A stretch of DNA of 64,000 nt from Cyclaneusma minus (lineage: Eukaryota; Ascomycota; Leotiomycetes; Marthamycetales; Marthamycetaceae), in contig JAKZHN010000003.1 of the NCBI GenBank assembly GCA_037179335.1, positions 1-64,000 on the forward strand, read 5' to 3'. Position numbers and translations under genes: made by a program. Below, in pieces: positions 28,976 to 42,100 of this stretch (its first letter is position 1; every line of letters begins with the position of its first letter). Under the pieces are notes generated by a model. It was not told the DNA's origin, did not search any database, and worked only from the letters and a program-made list of their open reading frames with translations.

Positions 28976-31244
28976 TCATCAGCCGTTATGTGGCGAGAGT
29001 GCTGATCCATGGACCATAGCAAGGCTGAGCAGGGAATTCATGTGTTTAAAATCCCATTCCTGTCGCTCATGCCTGTCGCCAATCTCCGACCGTGCGGCGG
29101 TGCTCGAGCCTGGAGCTCCCCAGCTTTTAGCCTCAGATCCCGCACAGTCCCAAAATCTCCGGATCAACAGTTGAGCGGTGGGACATGACATGAAAGTCCC
29201 TTGAGGAAGCTTCCCAAGCCCTCATTTTCGTTTCATGATTTGGAAACAGTGAGCTTGGGGCTTCGTGGTTGAGGGGACTTGTTTCGCGAGGTTGGTGGAA
29301 AAGTTTAAAATCGATGGTGTTTCCGGTGCCTCGGTCGTTGATGATGGGGTTGCTAGCGAAGAGATGACTGGGCGGGATCGGCGGCGGTGTTGAGGATGGC
29401 CCTTGACCATAGCATCCCGTATTTTGGGTCAGATTGAGTTGGAATGTTCCAAGTGACGGAGATGGGAACGAACAGAAAAGAACCAAATCAATAAATCGGG
29501 AACATTTTTGTGATTGGGAGGCTCGGATCAATCGATGCCATGGTCCCCTGCACTGACAGGACGCCACAACGGCCAGGATGCCGGACGGCGGACGCGGGCT
29601 TGGATTGAAACGACGGGCGGGATGCGGCACGTTTGTTCTGATCTCATTTCCACATGTGCGCGGTGTGAATGGGGAGAAGCGACGGGCGGCTATCTCTGGA
29701 TAATTGCAGCGCTATCGATGCGACAGCTGGGGATTCTGAAGTGATTGGAAGAATGGTGTTCGCGCCTTTGAATGTCACCCCGTGTCACTGACTCTTTTCT
29801 CACCAGAGAGCGAGAACATGAGAGAAGAACTTCGGTGTTGCTGGGAGGGGAGTACTTGGGACCTCGGACGGTAGGGCGTGGGATTTTGGTGGATGCATGT
29901 CGATCTCGAAGCCCTCACGGCTGCATACAGCTAATGCGGGAATACGAGGTACAAACGCACCTGGAGGCTGGATGATGGGCCGATGGAGAAACGGCGAAGT
30001 TCTTCACTCAACGGCTCAGAGAGCAGAATCCCAAATCCAATAGCGCAGGCTGGGCCTGGGAAGTCCAAGTTAGCTCTTGGGCGTAGATAAGCCGCCGTGC
30101 AGTATCTCCGTATCCGCTCTGTCTGACTGCTCCGGATTCCAGGATGGCGGGTGGTGTGGAGAGCACTGGAAGACTTCCATGCTGGAGGCTGTCGCTGATG
30201 TGCCTTGCCAGGCCGGGTTGCATCGGGCGTCGAGGCAGCATGTTGGTTGATTGCGATGGGCAGTGTGCTTGTGCCTGAAGGCTGAGAATGGAGGCAGGCT
30301 CAGGGTCATCGCAAGCCGGTCAACAGGCGCCAGCAGCTGAAGCGCGCCGCTGGTCGAGTTATCGATAATTGTCATTTAGCAGCAGTGGGACGGTCCTTAG
30401 GACGGACCGGATCGGCCACTACTAGACCGAAAAGGGCAAGGCGCCATCTCACCTAACGTCAATCCGCAGCCTCTTCCCTTGATCTTTCATCCTCGCCCTG
30501 AACATCCATCGCATCGTGATCGCCCCCAACTCCAAAATCACCGAAGCAAGTCGTCTCAATGCTACTGTCGCTTTTTGCTGACAGCATCACTATCATAAGT
30601 ACCAAACAGCCCGTTGTTTGGTGTTTGCTGGAGTACGGTACATGCTTCCTGTCGCAGCCCTAATGGAACTGAGCGTCTCTTTGACTTGCAGCCACGTCGA
30701 GGGACACCGTTTGCTCTTATCTTGCAGACGAGGCAGAGTCGTGCCTGCAGTAGCTGCACGCAATACGAGGTCGTTTTTGCTTTGCTGCTGTTGCGGTGAG
30801 CCCTGGCCGGTAGCCAACGGCCGCTGGCATCGTATTTCAAATTTCGATGCAGCTCTCCGGTCAACGTACGTGCATCCAGCTCTTCGCCCATCTGTCAACA
30901 CAGCAGTCTGTGCGATATCGAGACGGTCGAGGGGCAAAGCCACCACCAGCTGCTTCGATAGTAAGACCAGCGTTCCAATGGAACCGCAACATCGAAGGTC
31001 CGAGCCGTAAGCTACTCTTTCTCCTCACGCTGTTCTTTCCATTTTTTGTCCCCCACTGCGACTCTGTCTGCTGGACGCCATCGACGGCTGAACAGCAGAT
31101 ATGCCCCCTGCCGAGCTAGGCAACACTAAGCTGTGTCCTTGGTCCATGACGGCGGAGCCTCTAGGGAGCTCCATCCCTGCCAGCCTAATAAGCTGGCATG
31201 CATGCGACCCTGTGATGGCACGGAGACCTACACGAGTGTGAGTG
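28976..31244. other. Gene-poor interval upstream of the cell-wall protein gene
   Basis: Only short ORFs, most without ATG, on both strands. A plus-strand Cys-rich frame near 30618-31010 (AARNTRSFLLCCCCGEPWPV) has no start or motif. The right part should contain the promoter of the gene at 31413. Confidence 0.3.
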
Positions 31245-31252
31245 TATATATG
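31245..31252 (+). promoter_or_regulatory. TATA box of the Ser/Thr-rich protein gene
   Basis: TATATATG lies 168 bp upstream of the ATG at 31413, followed by a CT-rich leader (CCCCGTCCC, TCTCTCTCTTCACC). Confidence 0.55.
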
Positions 31253-31412
31253 TCTTTCCCCGTCCCAATAGTCTCTCTCTTCACCTCAGGTCATACATAC
31301 ACTCGTTTTTGTATCCTCGTCCTTCGTTCATCGAGTCCTGGGGATTTGGGTCGATTGTTCGTTATCACCTATCACTCGCTTCTAGGTCGATCGATCCTCA
31401 TTTACAGCAAAG

Positions 31413-33596
31413 ATGCGTCTCTCGTTGGCTTCCGTTGCTGGTGTGCTTGCACTTGTTGGGGGGATTGAAGCTGGAGCTGTGAAGGGAAGACAGGAGTATG
31501 GAAACCCAAACCCCGGATATGGATATGGAAACCCTGGGTATGGCTCCTACAACACGTCGTCGATGCTCTCGGCGTCTTCAGCCTCCTCGTCGTCGGCTGC
31601 ATCTGCCACTGGTGCTTCTTCTTCATCGGCAAGTTTGACGGGTACCGGTCCTCTGTCTACTCACCCATCATTCCCGAGCACCGCTAGCTACACATTTTCT
31701 TCATCGGCAGTCAGCAACAGCTCTTCGATACTTTCAACTGGCTCTGCAGTTCAGTCTACTAGCCAGAACAGCCCTACTGGAGGCACCTCGCTTTCAAGCT
31801 CGTCAGTTGTTCCGTTCCCCACTGCCAACAGCACCTCCGCAGCCCTTCCTAGCGGAACTGGAACTGGTATCGTTGGACCCCCCACCAGCATCTACCCAAG
31901 CTCTTCAAGCATGGCATCCCCTGCCGGCAACAGCACGAGCTCGGTTTCGCCCTCTGGCACTGGCGTTGTTTCTTACACCTCTGGCAACAGCCCAACTGGA
32001 GGTACTTCCAGCATGAGCATGAGCTCTGCATCAGCTCCATACCCACCGGCCAACAGCACCGCCGGTTTCCCAAGCGGCACTGCACCCATTGGAACTGGCT
32101 CTATCTCTGCATCTTCCGGGAACAGCCCAACTGGCGGTACCTCGAGCATGAGCTCCGCCTTCCCCAGTGGAACCGCCCCCATCGGAACTGGCTCTACAGC
32201 ATCCGGCAACAGCCCAACCGTTAGCTCCGCATCTGCCCCATACCCGACCACCAACAACACTTCAGTTGCCTCAGCCATCCCCAGCAGCACTGGTGTGCTT
32301 TCCTCATCCATCTCCGCGTCTTCAGGAAACAGCCCGACCGCCTCCAGCATGAGCTCCGCAGCCTTCCCCAGCGGAACCGTACCCGTCGGAACTGGCTCTA
32401 CAGCATCCGGCAACAGCCCAACCGTAAGCTCCGCATCTGCCCCATACCCGACCACCAACAACACTTCAGTTGCCCCAGCCACCCCCAGCAGCACTGGTGT
32501 GCTTTCCTCATCCCTCTCCAGCGCCATCCCCAGCAGCACTGGTGTTCTTTCCTCATCCCTCTCCAGCGCATCTGACATTTCGCCAGTCAGCGGTACTGGT
32601 GCAGTCAGTTCGAGCGCTGCTAGCCCACCGTACCCCACAGCTGGACGCTCGAGTAGCGCAGCACCTTTCCCAACAGGTTCAGGCGCAACTAGCGCCGCTG
32701 GCCCTACTGGTTCGGGCGCAACGAGCGCGGTTGGTCCTACCGGCTCTGGGGGCTCAGGTGGTAGCAGCCCATCCCCTACTTCCTCTGTGTCTGTTGTTAT
32801 TTCTACTGGCACCTCTACGACTGTGATTACGGGAGTTAGCACGGTTGAGATCACTTCGGTTGTAAGTTGTGCATTTATACTCCGATTTTGGGACCGAGTT
32901 CCACAAGCTAACAAGCATTAGGTCACCACTTTCGTCCCTACCAGCTCCGCTGTCTTGACCTCGTCGGGCACAACTTACTACTCCACCTCCCTCATTGTCT
33001 CCACCCGAACAATCCAGACCACCGTCCCAATAACTGTGATCACTTCTGTGGTTACCCCAGTGAGCAGTATCGGCGCTTCCGCATCCTCTTCTGCTCCTCA
33101 GAGCGTGTCCACGGTAACTGTCACAAAAACCGAGACCGCGTCTGTTGCCACCTTGAGCCAGAGCCAGTCAATTTCAACTGTTATTTCAACCGTCACCGTC
33201 ACCACTTCCGCTGGCTTCCCATCTAGCGTGTCTCAATCAGCAGCCTCATCCACCGGCGCCGTGTCTTCGGCATCCTCTATAGGCGCCATATCCAACTCTG
33301 CCTCTGCCTCCCAGTCCCCCGTGACCTCCACCGTATACCTCAGCGGCTCTCAAACCGTTCCCGCGTCCACGGTCACAATCACCGCTTCATCCACCTCATC
33401 CCCTGGCGCTGCCTCCGGATCCGCCTCTGCCTCTGAATCAGCGTACACCTCCACCATCACACAATCAGCCGCTACCTCAACCTTGATAATATACAGCACC
33501 AAGCCCGTATACGAGAGCACTTGTGTGCCTACGACTGTGTACAGCACGACTTCAGTCTGTGCGGCTACTTGCACGCCTACTGCTGTTCAGTGGTAG
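31413..33596 (+). CDS. Secreted Ser/Thr-rich (mucin-like) cell-wall-type protein, 707 aa, one intron
   Basis: Exon 1 is 31413-32861 and exon 2 is 32922-33596. The 60-bp intron has GTAAGT at its start, GCTAAC near its end and a TTAG acceptor, and is in phase 0. Residues 1-20 (MRLSLASVAGVLALVGGIEA) are a classic signal peptide. A Gly/Tyr/Asn/Pro segment follows (NPNPGYGYGNPGYGSYN). About 640 residues of Ser/Thr/Ala/Pro-rich sequence then hold imperfect repeats such as SGNSPTGGTSSMS and PSSTGVLSSS, with many NxS/T sites. Exon 2 has Val/Thr-rich repeats (SVVTTFVPTSSAVLTSSG). The only cysteines are three near the C-terminus (YESTCVPTTVY, SVCAATCTPT). No GPI-attachment tail is visible, so it is probably secreted or covalently wall-bound. 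Role: surface coat or adhesion, by analogy. Confidence 0.85.
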
Positions 33597-33989
33597 AAAG
33601 GGCGGTACGAGTAAAAATTTAATGTTTTCTTGACTCTCTTTCATGATCTGAGCTTTTAGCCAGCATTGCTTCGCTTCTATACCCTTTTTGTAGACTACTT
33701 TTGGCAAACTATTTTGGGAAAAGTTTTAGGAAATTCTTTGGGGAGCAAAGGATGGGAAACATTGTTAGGGGTTGGTGGATCTTATTGGGAAATCATTGGT
33801 GGAGTGGTGGGAACTTGGTGCTAAAATGGGGAAAAGATAAATATTTGCGTAGAATTCAGAGAGGCATGATGATATGTTGAATGAATGAATGAATGAGAAT
33901 ATGGATGCTTCCATCTTCTGCATCACCACATGACACGTCCAGGCATTAGTATTGCCATCTATCTTCAGTCCTCGTGTCCTCACGTCGCT
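33597..33989. other. 3' flank of the Ser/Thr-rich protein gene; GAAT microsatellite
   Basis: A GAAT tetranucleotide repeat lies at about 33878-33896. T-rich and G-rich stretches after the stop codon are compatible with a 3' untranslated region. No gene. Confidence 0.4.
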
Positions 33990-34530
33990 TTTCACTGGCT
34001 AGAACTTCTCCTTGTCGCGCTCGCAGAGCTGCTGTCGCTGCCCTCTCTCCACCCCTGCATCACCAGTTTCCAACAACGGCCTTCTCACATTCACGTGATC
34101 GCTTAACCCTGTTCCCCTGAGATCCAAAGTAAAAAAAAACTATATAAACCCCCCTCAGGCCTCATCTTGCGATGACAGGAAAGAAAACAGTTGACACAAC
34201 TTTTGATGGAAAGCATCCAGTCCTACCATCCAAGTCATCCAGATCGCTCGTGGCGAGTAACATACCAGCATGAACTCAAATCTGAAATTTCCACCACACC
34301 GCTGTGCGCTAAGAAGCCGAGGTCATGCACGATACCTGCCTGCTTGCTGCCGTCTATGAGCTCACCTGCTGTCACTGGTTGGAACTCCTCCCTGTCGCGC
34401 CCACAGAGCTGCTATCTCTACCCTCTCTCTACCCCTCAGTTCCCATTAATGACTTTCTCGCATTCACGTGATCGTCTTGACCCAATTCCCCCTGCTGTCC
34501 CAAGTCCAAAAAGGCTATATAAAGACCCCC
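33990..34530 (+). repeat. Array units 1 and 2, the closest pair
   Basis: The promoter halves starting near 33990 and 34360 are highly similar: TCACTGGCTAGAACTTCTCC against TCACTGGTTGGAACTCCTCC, then the AGAGCTGCT block, CCTCTCTC, ATTCACGTGATCG, and the TATA boxes at 34141 and 34516. CACGTG starts at 34092 and 34465, 49 and 51 bp before the respective boxes. They mark the left edge of the array. Confidence 0.85.
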
Positions 34531-37040
34531 AATTCCCACCGTACAAAGACGTGGAAAAAAATCCCGCTACCAACAGCTTCATGGACTGAAGTGCGTGACT
34601 GCGTCTCGTGCCCTGCAAACGGCCCATAGCATGTAAATATTTGAGCACTCGCTCAGATTTGAAACGTTTCCGTTCTCTGCTTCTCTTACCTAAGGTAGTA
34701 AGGTATTGAGAACACGGAAAATGATTGATCAGTGCTGTCGATGAGCTTCTTTGCTGCTGATGCACGTATTTGCCTTCGAAAGGACTTGCTGCTGCCGTTC
34801 GCTCGCCTCCTGCCGGAAACTTCAGAAAGGGGAGTAAAGGCCCTGCCCACGTGATTGTCTTTGAAATTCTGGAGGGAAGGGATAGAGGGAAAAGCTATAT
34901 AAATGCCCTTGGGACCAGACTTGTGGAGACAGAAAAACAGTGTTACAGGCTATTTTTTCATGTGGAAGACCTGCTGGAGTACCTACGCGTCGCGTTCTAG
35001 TTCCCAGTTTCTGCAGAATCATTGGTAGAGGGAATGTAAAAGTACCCACTCTTCCCCAACGAATATGCTTTTGGAATTGAGAAGAAAACTGCTGTCGGAG
35101 ATGTTATCTGCTGTCGAAAGAATGTTTGCCGTTATGTCGCTAGGTTTTCTGCCCTTGATAGTGCAGGGCTTCTTTCAGCTTCCATTTCCTTCCCTGCTTG
35201 CCTCGCTCGAAGAGGGGGGCTCAAAAGTAGGTATATAAACACTCTCGACTCCTGCTCTTTTGAAGACACAAACAAATTTGCATCCAGACGAGGGTCTACG
35301 TGCGAAACTTGCTCTCCGGCGACTATGATCTGCCTGACATGTGCCAGTTCCCATGTTCCTAAGCAAGAAGTTGACGCTCAGTCCTCAATTTTTTCGTTGT
35401 ATTATTTCCTGTAATCAAGGTAAGCCGCGACTGGAAAGAGCTGCTGTCGATTGTCTTGCTCTGTTGTGGAAAGATGACACTGCCGTCAAGTCGCTACGTC
35501 TGACATCGGAGATTGGAAAAGTAGGGGTTTTCTATTCGCTTGTACTCTTTTCTCCCACTCAGCTCACTCGGGGAGGGGAGCGCGAAAGGTATATAAACAC
35601 CCTTAATTCCTGCTCTTTTTAGAACAACAATTAGCCACAAGATATTTTCAAGAATGCTGCTTGGACCGTCCTGTCTGGCATTTTCCTAACACCTCTATAA
35701 TTCCGTGTCTCTTCGAAAGAAAATCGGGTCCCGTGTTAGTTACTCTCCATCCATTGCATCCTAGCAAGTAGAAAGTGGGAAGAGCTGCTGTCGACTTCCT
35801 CACTCTGCTGTCATAAGATAACACTGCCGCCAAGTCGCTAACTCTAGATTGAGGAGTGTCACAAACCGCAACGCTTTCTTTTTCGTTTCTATTGCTTTCC
35901 TCCACTCTCCAGGCCAGAAGCAGAGTGCGCAAAAGGTATATAAACACCTCTTCACCCCACACCTTGAAGAGACAAATAAGTTCAATGATCTGCAGTCTGT
36001 CAATGGCACAGACCCTGCGGTCTGCCATCTGCCTGATATCTGCATAACATCTGCCTTTTTCCGTGTCTCTGAACAAGGTTTGCGACTTAGATTTCAACAC
36101 TTCAATTCTACTGTTTTCTCCTAAGCACCGCCGACTACCACGCCCTGCTGTCGAGCGACTATACTGCCACCAAGCCATCAAGTCTGCCTTCAAGCATCTT
36201 CGAAACCACAATGCTCGTTTTTTTTGCTTCCATTTCTTTCCCCACTCTTCAGGCCCCAAGAAGAGCGCTAAAAGATATATAGACACCCTTGCCTCCCACT
36301 CTTTTACAGGCAAGAAAATTTTCGAACCCTGCAAACGCTGCAACAGCTACGGCTCCAGTCTCGCTATCTGCTATCTACGGGCATGCCTAGCGTCTGTCTG
36401 TTTTCGCATCTCAATAAGTCAAAGAAGAAATTTGAAAGCTTTGGGCTTTACTCTTTAGTTGTATCTTTTGCTCGCTAAGCAGCAAGATTGCAAAAGCTGC
36501 TGTCGAGTTCTTCACTCTGCCGTCATGAGTTCACAATGATTCTGAATCTCAGATCTGACCTTGGTCATTGCAAATTCAAAGGCCTTCTTTGCGCGTTCAC
36601 TGCTTGTTTCTGTTTCCCACACTCAAGAAAGAGGGTCAAAGGTTATACAAACACCACCACCTGCCACTCTCCCAAAGTCCAGAGAATTTCTTTTTCGGAG
36701 ATACCCAGACGTAGGCTAAGACGCTGCTACCTAGTATCTGCGCCCTGCCTAACACTTGTCTGTGTCTGTGCCTCTAACCCAAAATTTAGAGCTCATAGCC
36801 CAGAATTTCAGTTGTAGTATTTCTGCTAGCAAAGCAACAATAGCAAAGAGCTGTTGTCGACCATTTCACCTGCCGCCGTAAGATAACAATGATGCTGCCT
36901 CATTGAGTCTGACTTTAGACATCTTGCAAACCGCCGCGCTTGTTTTGGCCTCAAGTCGTCTCCCCTCTTGCGACGATCAAGCAGGAGAGTTGAAAGGTAT
37001 ATAAACACCTTCGACTCCTGCTCTTTCAAGGGCAAGAGAA

Positions 37041-37084
37041 GGTGATTTCTGGGCGCTGGTAGATTGATTGAGCCAGAAATCACC
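37041..37084 (+). repeat. Perfect 12-bp stem hairpin inside an array unit
   Basis: GGTGATTTCTGG (37041-37052) and CCAGAAATCACC (37073-37084) are exact reverse complements with a 20-nt spacer. The hairpin starts 43 bp after the start of the TATA box at 36998, just past the expected transcription start, so it would lie at the 5' end of a transcript. Confidence 0.8.
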
Positions 37085-39127
37085 CTGTTCAGTGTTTATC
37101 CATTCTCATCGTTCACGAGCACGAATCCAATCTGCTACTTGGGAGTCTATCGTCATCCTGCAACGTAGCAGGTAAGAATAATCACAGGCTGCTGTCTACT
37201 ACCCCATCCTGCTGTCGAAATGACTTCCTGCTGCTTAGCTCTTCGATTACTGTCGATGTTGTCCTGCGGCTGTCGATCATCACATACTCACTTCATCTCG
37301 CCCCAGAATGCTTCGCATTCCATTCCCCCACATGCTCCGTTTGCGCAAATGTCACAGAGTCCCGAATCTAGTGCCTACCATCTGAGTATACAAAGCTCCT
37401 CATCTCCCATCTTACGAAGGACATAAAGTATAACTTCGCAAGAAAGGATTGAAGAAACGATTCCGCAAGTCGCGTGTGTGCCCAAGGAAAACCATCCCCA
37501 TGATTCAAAACCCTTGCGCCTCTTATGCGAACCGGGATCCAGAAGTGACATTTCCGAACCTACCGCAGTTGTGCAGGTGCCGGAAATAAAGGCTTTTTGC
37601 TGCTGTCAACAAGCTTATTTGCTGTCGCAACCTTTGAAGTTTAAACCTCATTCTACTACCTTCGCCCCGCAACCCACACCTCCGACCCGTCTTTTCCCCA
37701 TCTCTCTTTATTATTTATCTTCCTGAAGTGAGTGAGTGAATATAGATTGCCTTCCCTGGTCGTAAAAGGACAGCCCACAAGGTATATAAGTACCCCGACC
37801 TCCCACTCTTTCAGAGACAAGAGAAAAATAGTTTTGCGAGCAGTGCACTGCAGCCGCAAACGTAGCCGAACAATTTTTGTCCAAACCCAGTGTCTGCCAG
37901 TTTCCCATGCTGCTACAAGCATAAAGTTGACCCAATGACCTTGCCACTTTTCGCCATCATCCCCGAGTCAGCGGAAACTTCTGCTTGCTGTTGTCAGTTA
38001 GGTACCCCACGCTACCGTCAAAACTATTTTTCTCAACAAGTCCTTCGCTTGCCATCGCACATACTAATCACTGTCTATTGCTGTATTTTTCCCTCATTAT
38101 GCCTCAAAAATCCAAATTGCAGTCTGCAACAAGTCGTAGCCGCTTCTGCTGCATTTCTTCATGGTCGCAAACTATATAAAGCCCTCCAAGTCCAATCTTA
38201 CAAAGATCAGAAAGGTAACTATGCACGCCGCATCCCGATGTACGGGTCAGATGTGCTCAGACGAAGTTATCTCTGTGATCTAGAACTGTCACCTCGTTCG
38301 AGGAGTCCGATGTGGAAATTTCTCGATTGCACCATGGTAATGCAAATGCGAGCGGAGAGAAGGCTCATCGCTGCTGTCGACCAGCACATTTGCTGTTGAA
38401 TCATCCTGCTACTGTCGTTTTTCACTCTACATCTCCACCCCAGTACGCCCCGAGTTTCCATCGACTCCTCTACGCGCACGAACATCAAGTCCACTTCCTA
38501 ATCATTGAGAGACCGTCTAAAGGTATATAAGCACCCCTGCGCCCCAGTTACTCAAAGATAACACGACGAGGATCATTGGTAGTCATCACTCCAAGGTGAT
38601 GCCTAGAACATTGCGATCTCACATCTACCTGTTTCCCGGTGGGAGTGTCTAAGCACCGAGTCGAACCAAGTCCTTTCCATTCCATAGACCATTGATTTTG
38701 TGCCAGAGCATGTAGAAACAACTTCTTACTGCTGTCGCCTGACTGACCTTTCATCCAAAGTCACTACTCGCCGCCTGATAATACAGCTACACTGCCAAAC
38801 TTGCGCAGTCATCGCTGGTCTCTCTATCATCATCCTCCCACCTCTCTCACGGGCTCAAAACATCGATGTCTTTGGTACCAGGTCACGTGAAGCTGTAGCT
38901 GCCTATGCTCGATCTCTAAGAACTCAAAACTCTATAACGGTCCCCGACTCCCATCTCACGAATGCATGAGAATTAACGGCTAGCAGATGTCTTCCATGCA
39001 CATCAATCCAACTCCAATTTCTAGACCAGATGACCCCGAGCTTTTGCAGCTTTGGTAACGATTCGGAGGATTCAGATGCCTGATACTATGTGTACTGTAT
39101 TCTGGTGTGTGTAAATAAGGCTCATTA

Positions 39128-39178
39128 TTGCTGTCGAGAAGCCTGTTTGCTGTCGAGAAGCCTGTTTGCTGTCGTAGG
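39128..39178 (+). repeat. Local amplification of the TGCTGTCG motif (19-bp period)
   Basis: Two full copies of TTGCTGTCGAGAAGCCTGT and the start of a third (TTGCTGTCGTAGG) lie about 185 bp upstream of the TATA box at 39313. Confidence 0.85.
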
Positions 39179-42100
39179 ATCATTCTGCTGCTGCTACGCC
39201 TGTATCTTCGTCTCTGCCCTATTTCTCTCTCAATTCTGTCGATTACCACCTCTCGACTGCGGAGCAAGTAGACACTAGCTTACTTCCTGGTCTTGAACAA
39301 GAGAGCAAAAGGTATATAAGAGAGCCTGCGTCCCATGTTTTCAAGGGCAAAGTAAGAAGAAAAACTAGAGACTGCCACCGTGTGCGTTTTCCATGTAAAA
39401 TGCTCCAAAAGGCCGAGCCCTACCACTTTCAAGCTAACTGGGATTGAATGATAGAAGTTTCAACTTTCACCGGTATGCGCTATGACATTACCAGAGGGAA
39501 AAGACACGTTGCTGCTGCCGACGAGTCTGTCTGTTGTCAGCTCCCACCGCCCATCTCTACCCCACTTCTCTCTCGGCTTGCTTCGATGGCCCGCTCCGGG
39601 ACAGTGTATCAAATGGAAATAATTTCCTGGTCTCCCACGGGAGAGCACAAAAGTACCTATATAAGGGAGCCTGGATCCCATAGTCTCAAAGACAGAGAAG
39701 TGGCTTCACGATCGAAGAAAGGACGAGCACGACCTTGCGGTAGCACCTCCTCGCTTCTGTATATCCATCCATCAAACCTCTGGGATCGGGCCCTCACGCT
39801 TTTCTTCCTGATTTTTGGGTGAAAATGTTGCGGGAGCACGCAGAAATATTTTCTTTCTGCTGTCAAAGACCTTGCCTGTCGTCAAAAACCAACCGGTCGT
39901 TGACTGAATCGTTGGCTTTTGTACTGCCCATCACCATCTATCGTCTAGCGCCGAGCTTTCCACTCATCACTCACCTCGTTTGCTAACGACCTGATCTTTG
40001 CATTTGTGACGCATCATAAGATTGTATGCTAGATTCCCTCGTGGCGAAAATCTATATAAAGCCCTGCAAGTTTCATCTTACCGAGTCACAAAGGGGTCTG
40101 GAGCTGGAAAACCGTTTGTGGATGTCTCGTCTATTTTCCAATCAAGGCCCACTCCTCCGATATTAGCGGCTTAGAAGGAGTTGAGATCAGGAATCTCCAG
40201 ATCATCATGGTTGCGAAGAATACACCAAAGAAATCGTGGCTAATCGTTGATGCTGTCGATGACCGGTACTGCTGTTAGAAGTAGTTTTTTTTCGTTCTAC
40301 CAAATTAGCTGCTCACCGACACGCTTCATCACTATCTGTAAGTCGATTACCGCTCTCAGAATCCATCTGGTCTCTAACCTGCAGTTTCCGCTCCTACACT
40401 GCGCGCATGTACCTGGCCTCCTCAGTTGGAGCCCGCTCTACCTCAATACAAAGGCAGGTATATAAGAAGCGCCAATATCCATTTTGCAAAGGCATGCCAA
40501 TACACACCGAGTGACCAACCTCATGTTGCGATTGAAGTCATCCAAAATCCTTCTCGTGCTGTTGTCGCGGTTTCTGTGGAGGCAGAGCTTTGGATCTGGA
40601 GGTTCCGACTTCGAATGCGCACGTAATACGAGTGCTGGGAAGAAAAGGCTGGTTGTTGCTGTCGAAGCGCTTGAGTGCTGTCGAAAGCAACTCTCCGACG
40701 CTGAGCTCCTCGGCTGCTAGCTAAGTCGTTGCAGCACTGCCTATGGGCGACTTACCAATTAACTTTTCCAGAGGCAAGATTTCTGGTACTGCGTCTTCCA
40801 TCTTACTGGGGTTTCGAGTTCATGATCAAGGGAGATGAGTTATGTGTTTAATCTTCGAGGTCTCTGTTCCAGAGTCACCCAAAGTTTCTATAGCGTCTAC
40901 GTAAGTTAGAGTTCCGACCCAAGATTTTGCAGCTTGCGCGCCTGGACGTGGGAGAGAAGAGAGGTTACTTGCTGCCCTTGACCACCTCGGTTCTTGCCGA
41001 AACCAACTATTTGCCGCCTACTCCGTCAGCTAGTAGCTGCTCTCTCACCCCGTCATCGCCCGTCACTCGCTGTAATGACCTTATCAACCTTTCTTTTTTT
41101 TCCCCCAGACCTCGATCCCGTACGCAGCATCCGCGTACGCTGAAGTTCCTTCAGTCACTCGAGTAAAAAGGTATATAAACTCCCCAAGTCCCATGCTACG
41201 AAAACATCCAGCTGTTGCCCAAAACAAGCGCGCAATGTGGGTATCGCCTCTAATCTCCATTCCTCTGCTCCAATACTTCGGCAACTTTGTGCAAATGCGA
41301 GTTTTGGAGGTGGGATTCGCTGGTGTGCCGCAGGCTCCAGACAAAGTCTCTGCTTGCTGCTGTCGAATCAAACCCTCTGCTGTCGGCACCAATTCTTTGC
41401 CGCTAAGTTTTTCAGCTGCTATTGGAACTGCCTGACACTCATCAGCCTAGCACCACCATACCAACTCGCATTATCCCAACTCCCGATCCTGGGATCCATA
41501 TCCACGTGCAGCATATTCTCTCAAGTTCAAAAGTCACTGAGTTGAGTGTCTAAGAGGTATATAAAGGCCTTCGCTCCCCACCATCCTAATACATGGAAAG
41601 AAATTTCCAACGAAGACAGAATCTGATCGAAATCATCCTAAGGCCCCAAGATCTCACAGCTTCTACGTACATTACCTTAGCAAGCACGTAAAATAACGTT
41701 TCAAAACTTACCATTGTCCTTCAAGTATGAGAGGATAATGCTTGCTTGCTACTGTCAGCGACCTTCTCCTTCTGTTACCAATAAATCCTGGATGTCGAGT
41801 CCTTGAGCTGCTACTTATCACCCCTGCCCTAGAAGTTTTCGTTGGTTTGTGGTTCTTTCACCAACATGTATGGCCTCCAACACCCATCTCGCACTCGCAT
41901 CCGCTGGCACCAAAATTATATAGGTTCAAAAGCGCCCCACTTGCGTACATAAATGCACCCATAGCCGTCTCACAAGGGCACAAAACCCATTGTCGAAAAA
42001 TTCGTATTATCTTCTGATCAAAGTCATCCAAAACTACCCGAGTCTCAAGACTTCATTGTGAGAAAGGAACCGATTCTACAGTTCCTAAACTTACCACGGG

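Noticed and set aside
31973..32914. Uninterrupted 313-codon minus-strand frame antisense to the Ser/Thr-rich gene
   Set aside because: It lies wholly inside a repetitive Ser/Thr/Pro exon whose codon bias keeps the antisense frame open. The plus-strand gene has a signal peptide, intron and continuing exon 2.
35648..36343. Long minus-strand open frame (231 codons) across two array units with recurring FIYLL/SIYLL motifs
   Set aside because: It has no ATG at its left end, the recurring IYL is just the TATA box read backwards, and unit lengths are not multiples of three, so the frame is not kept in other units.
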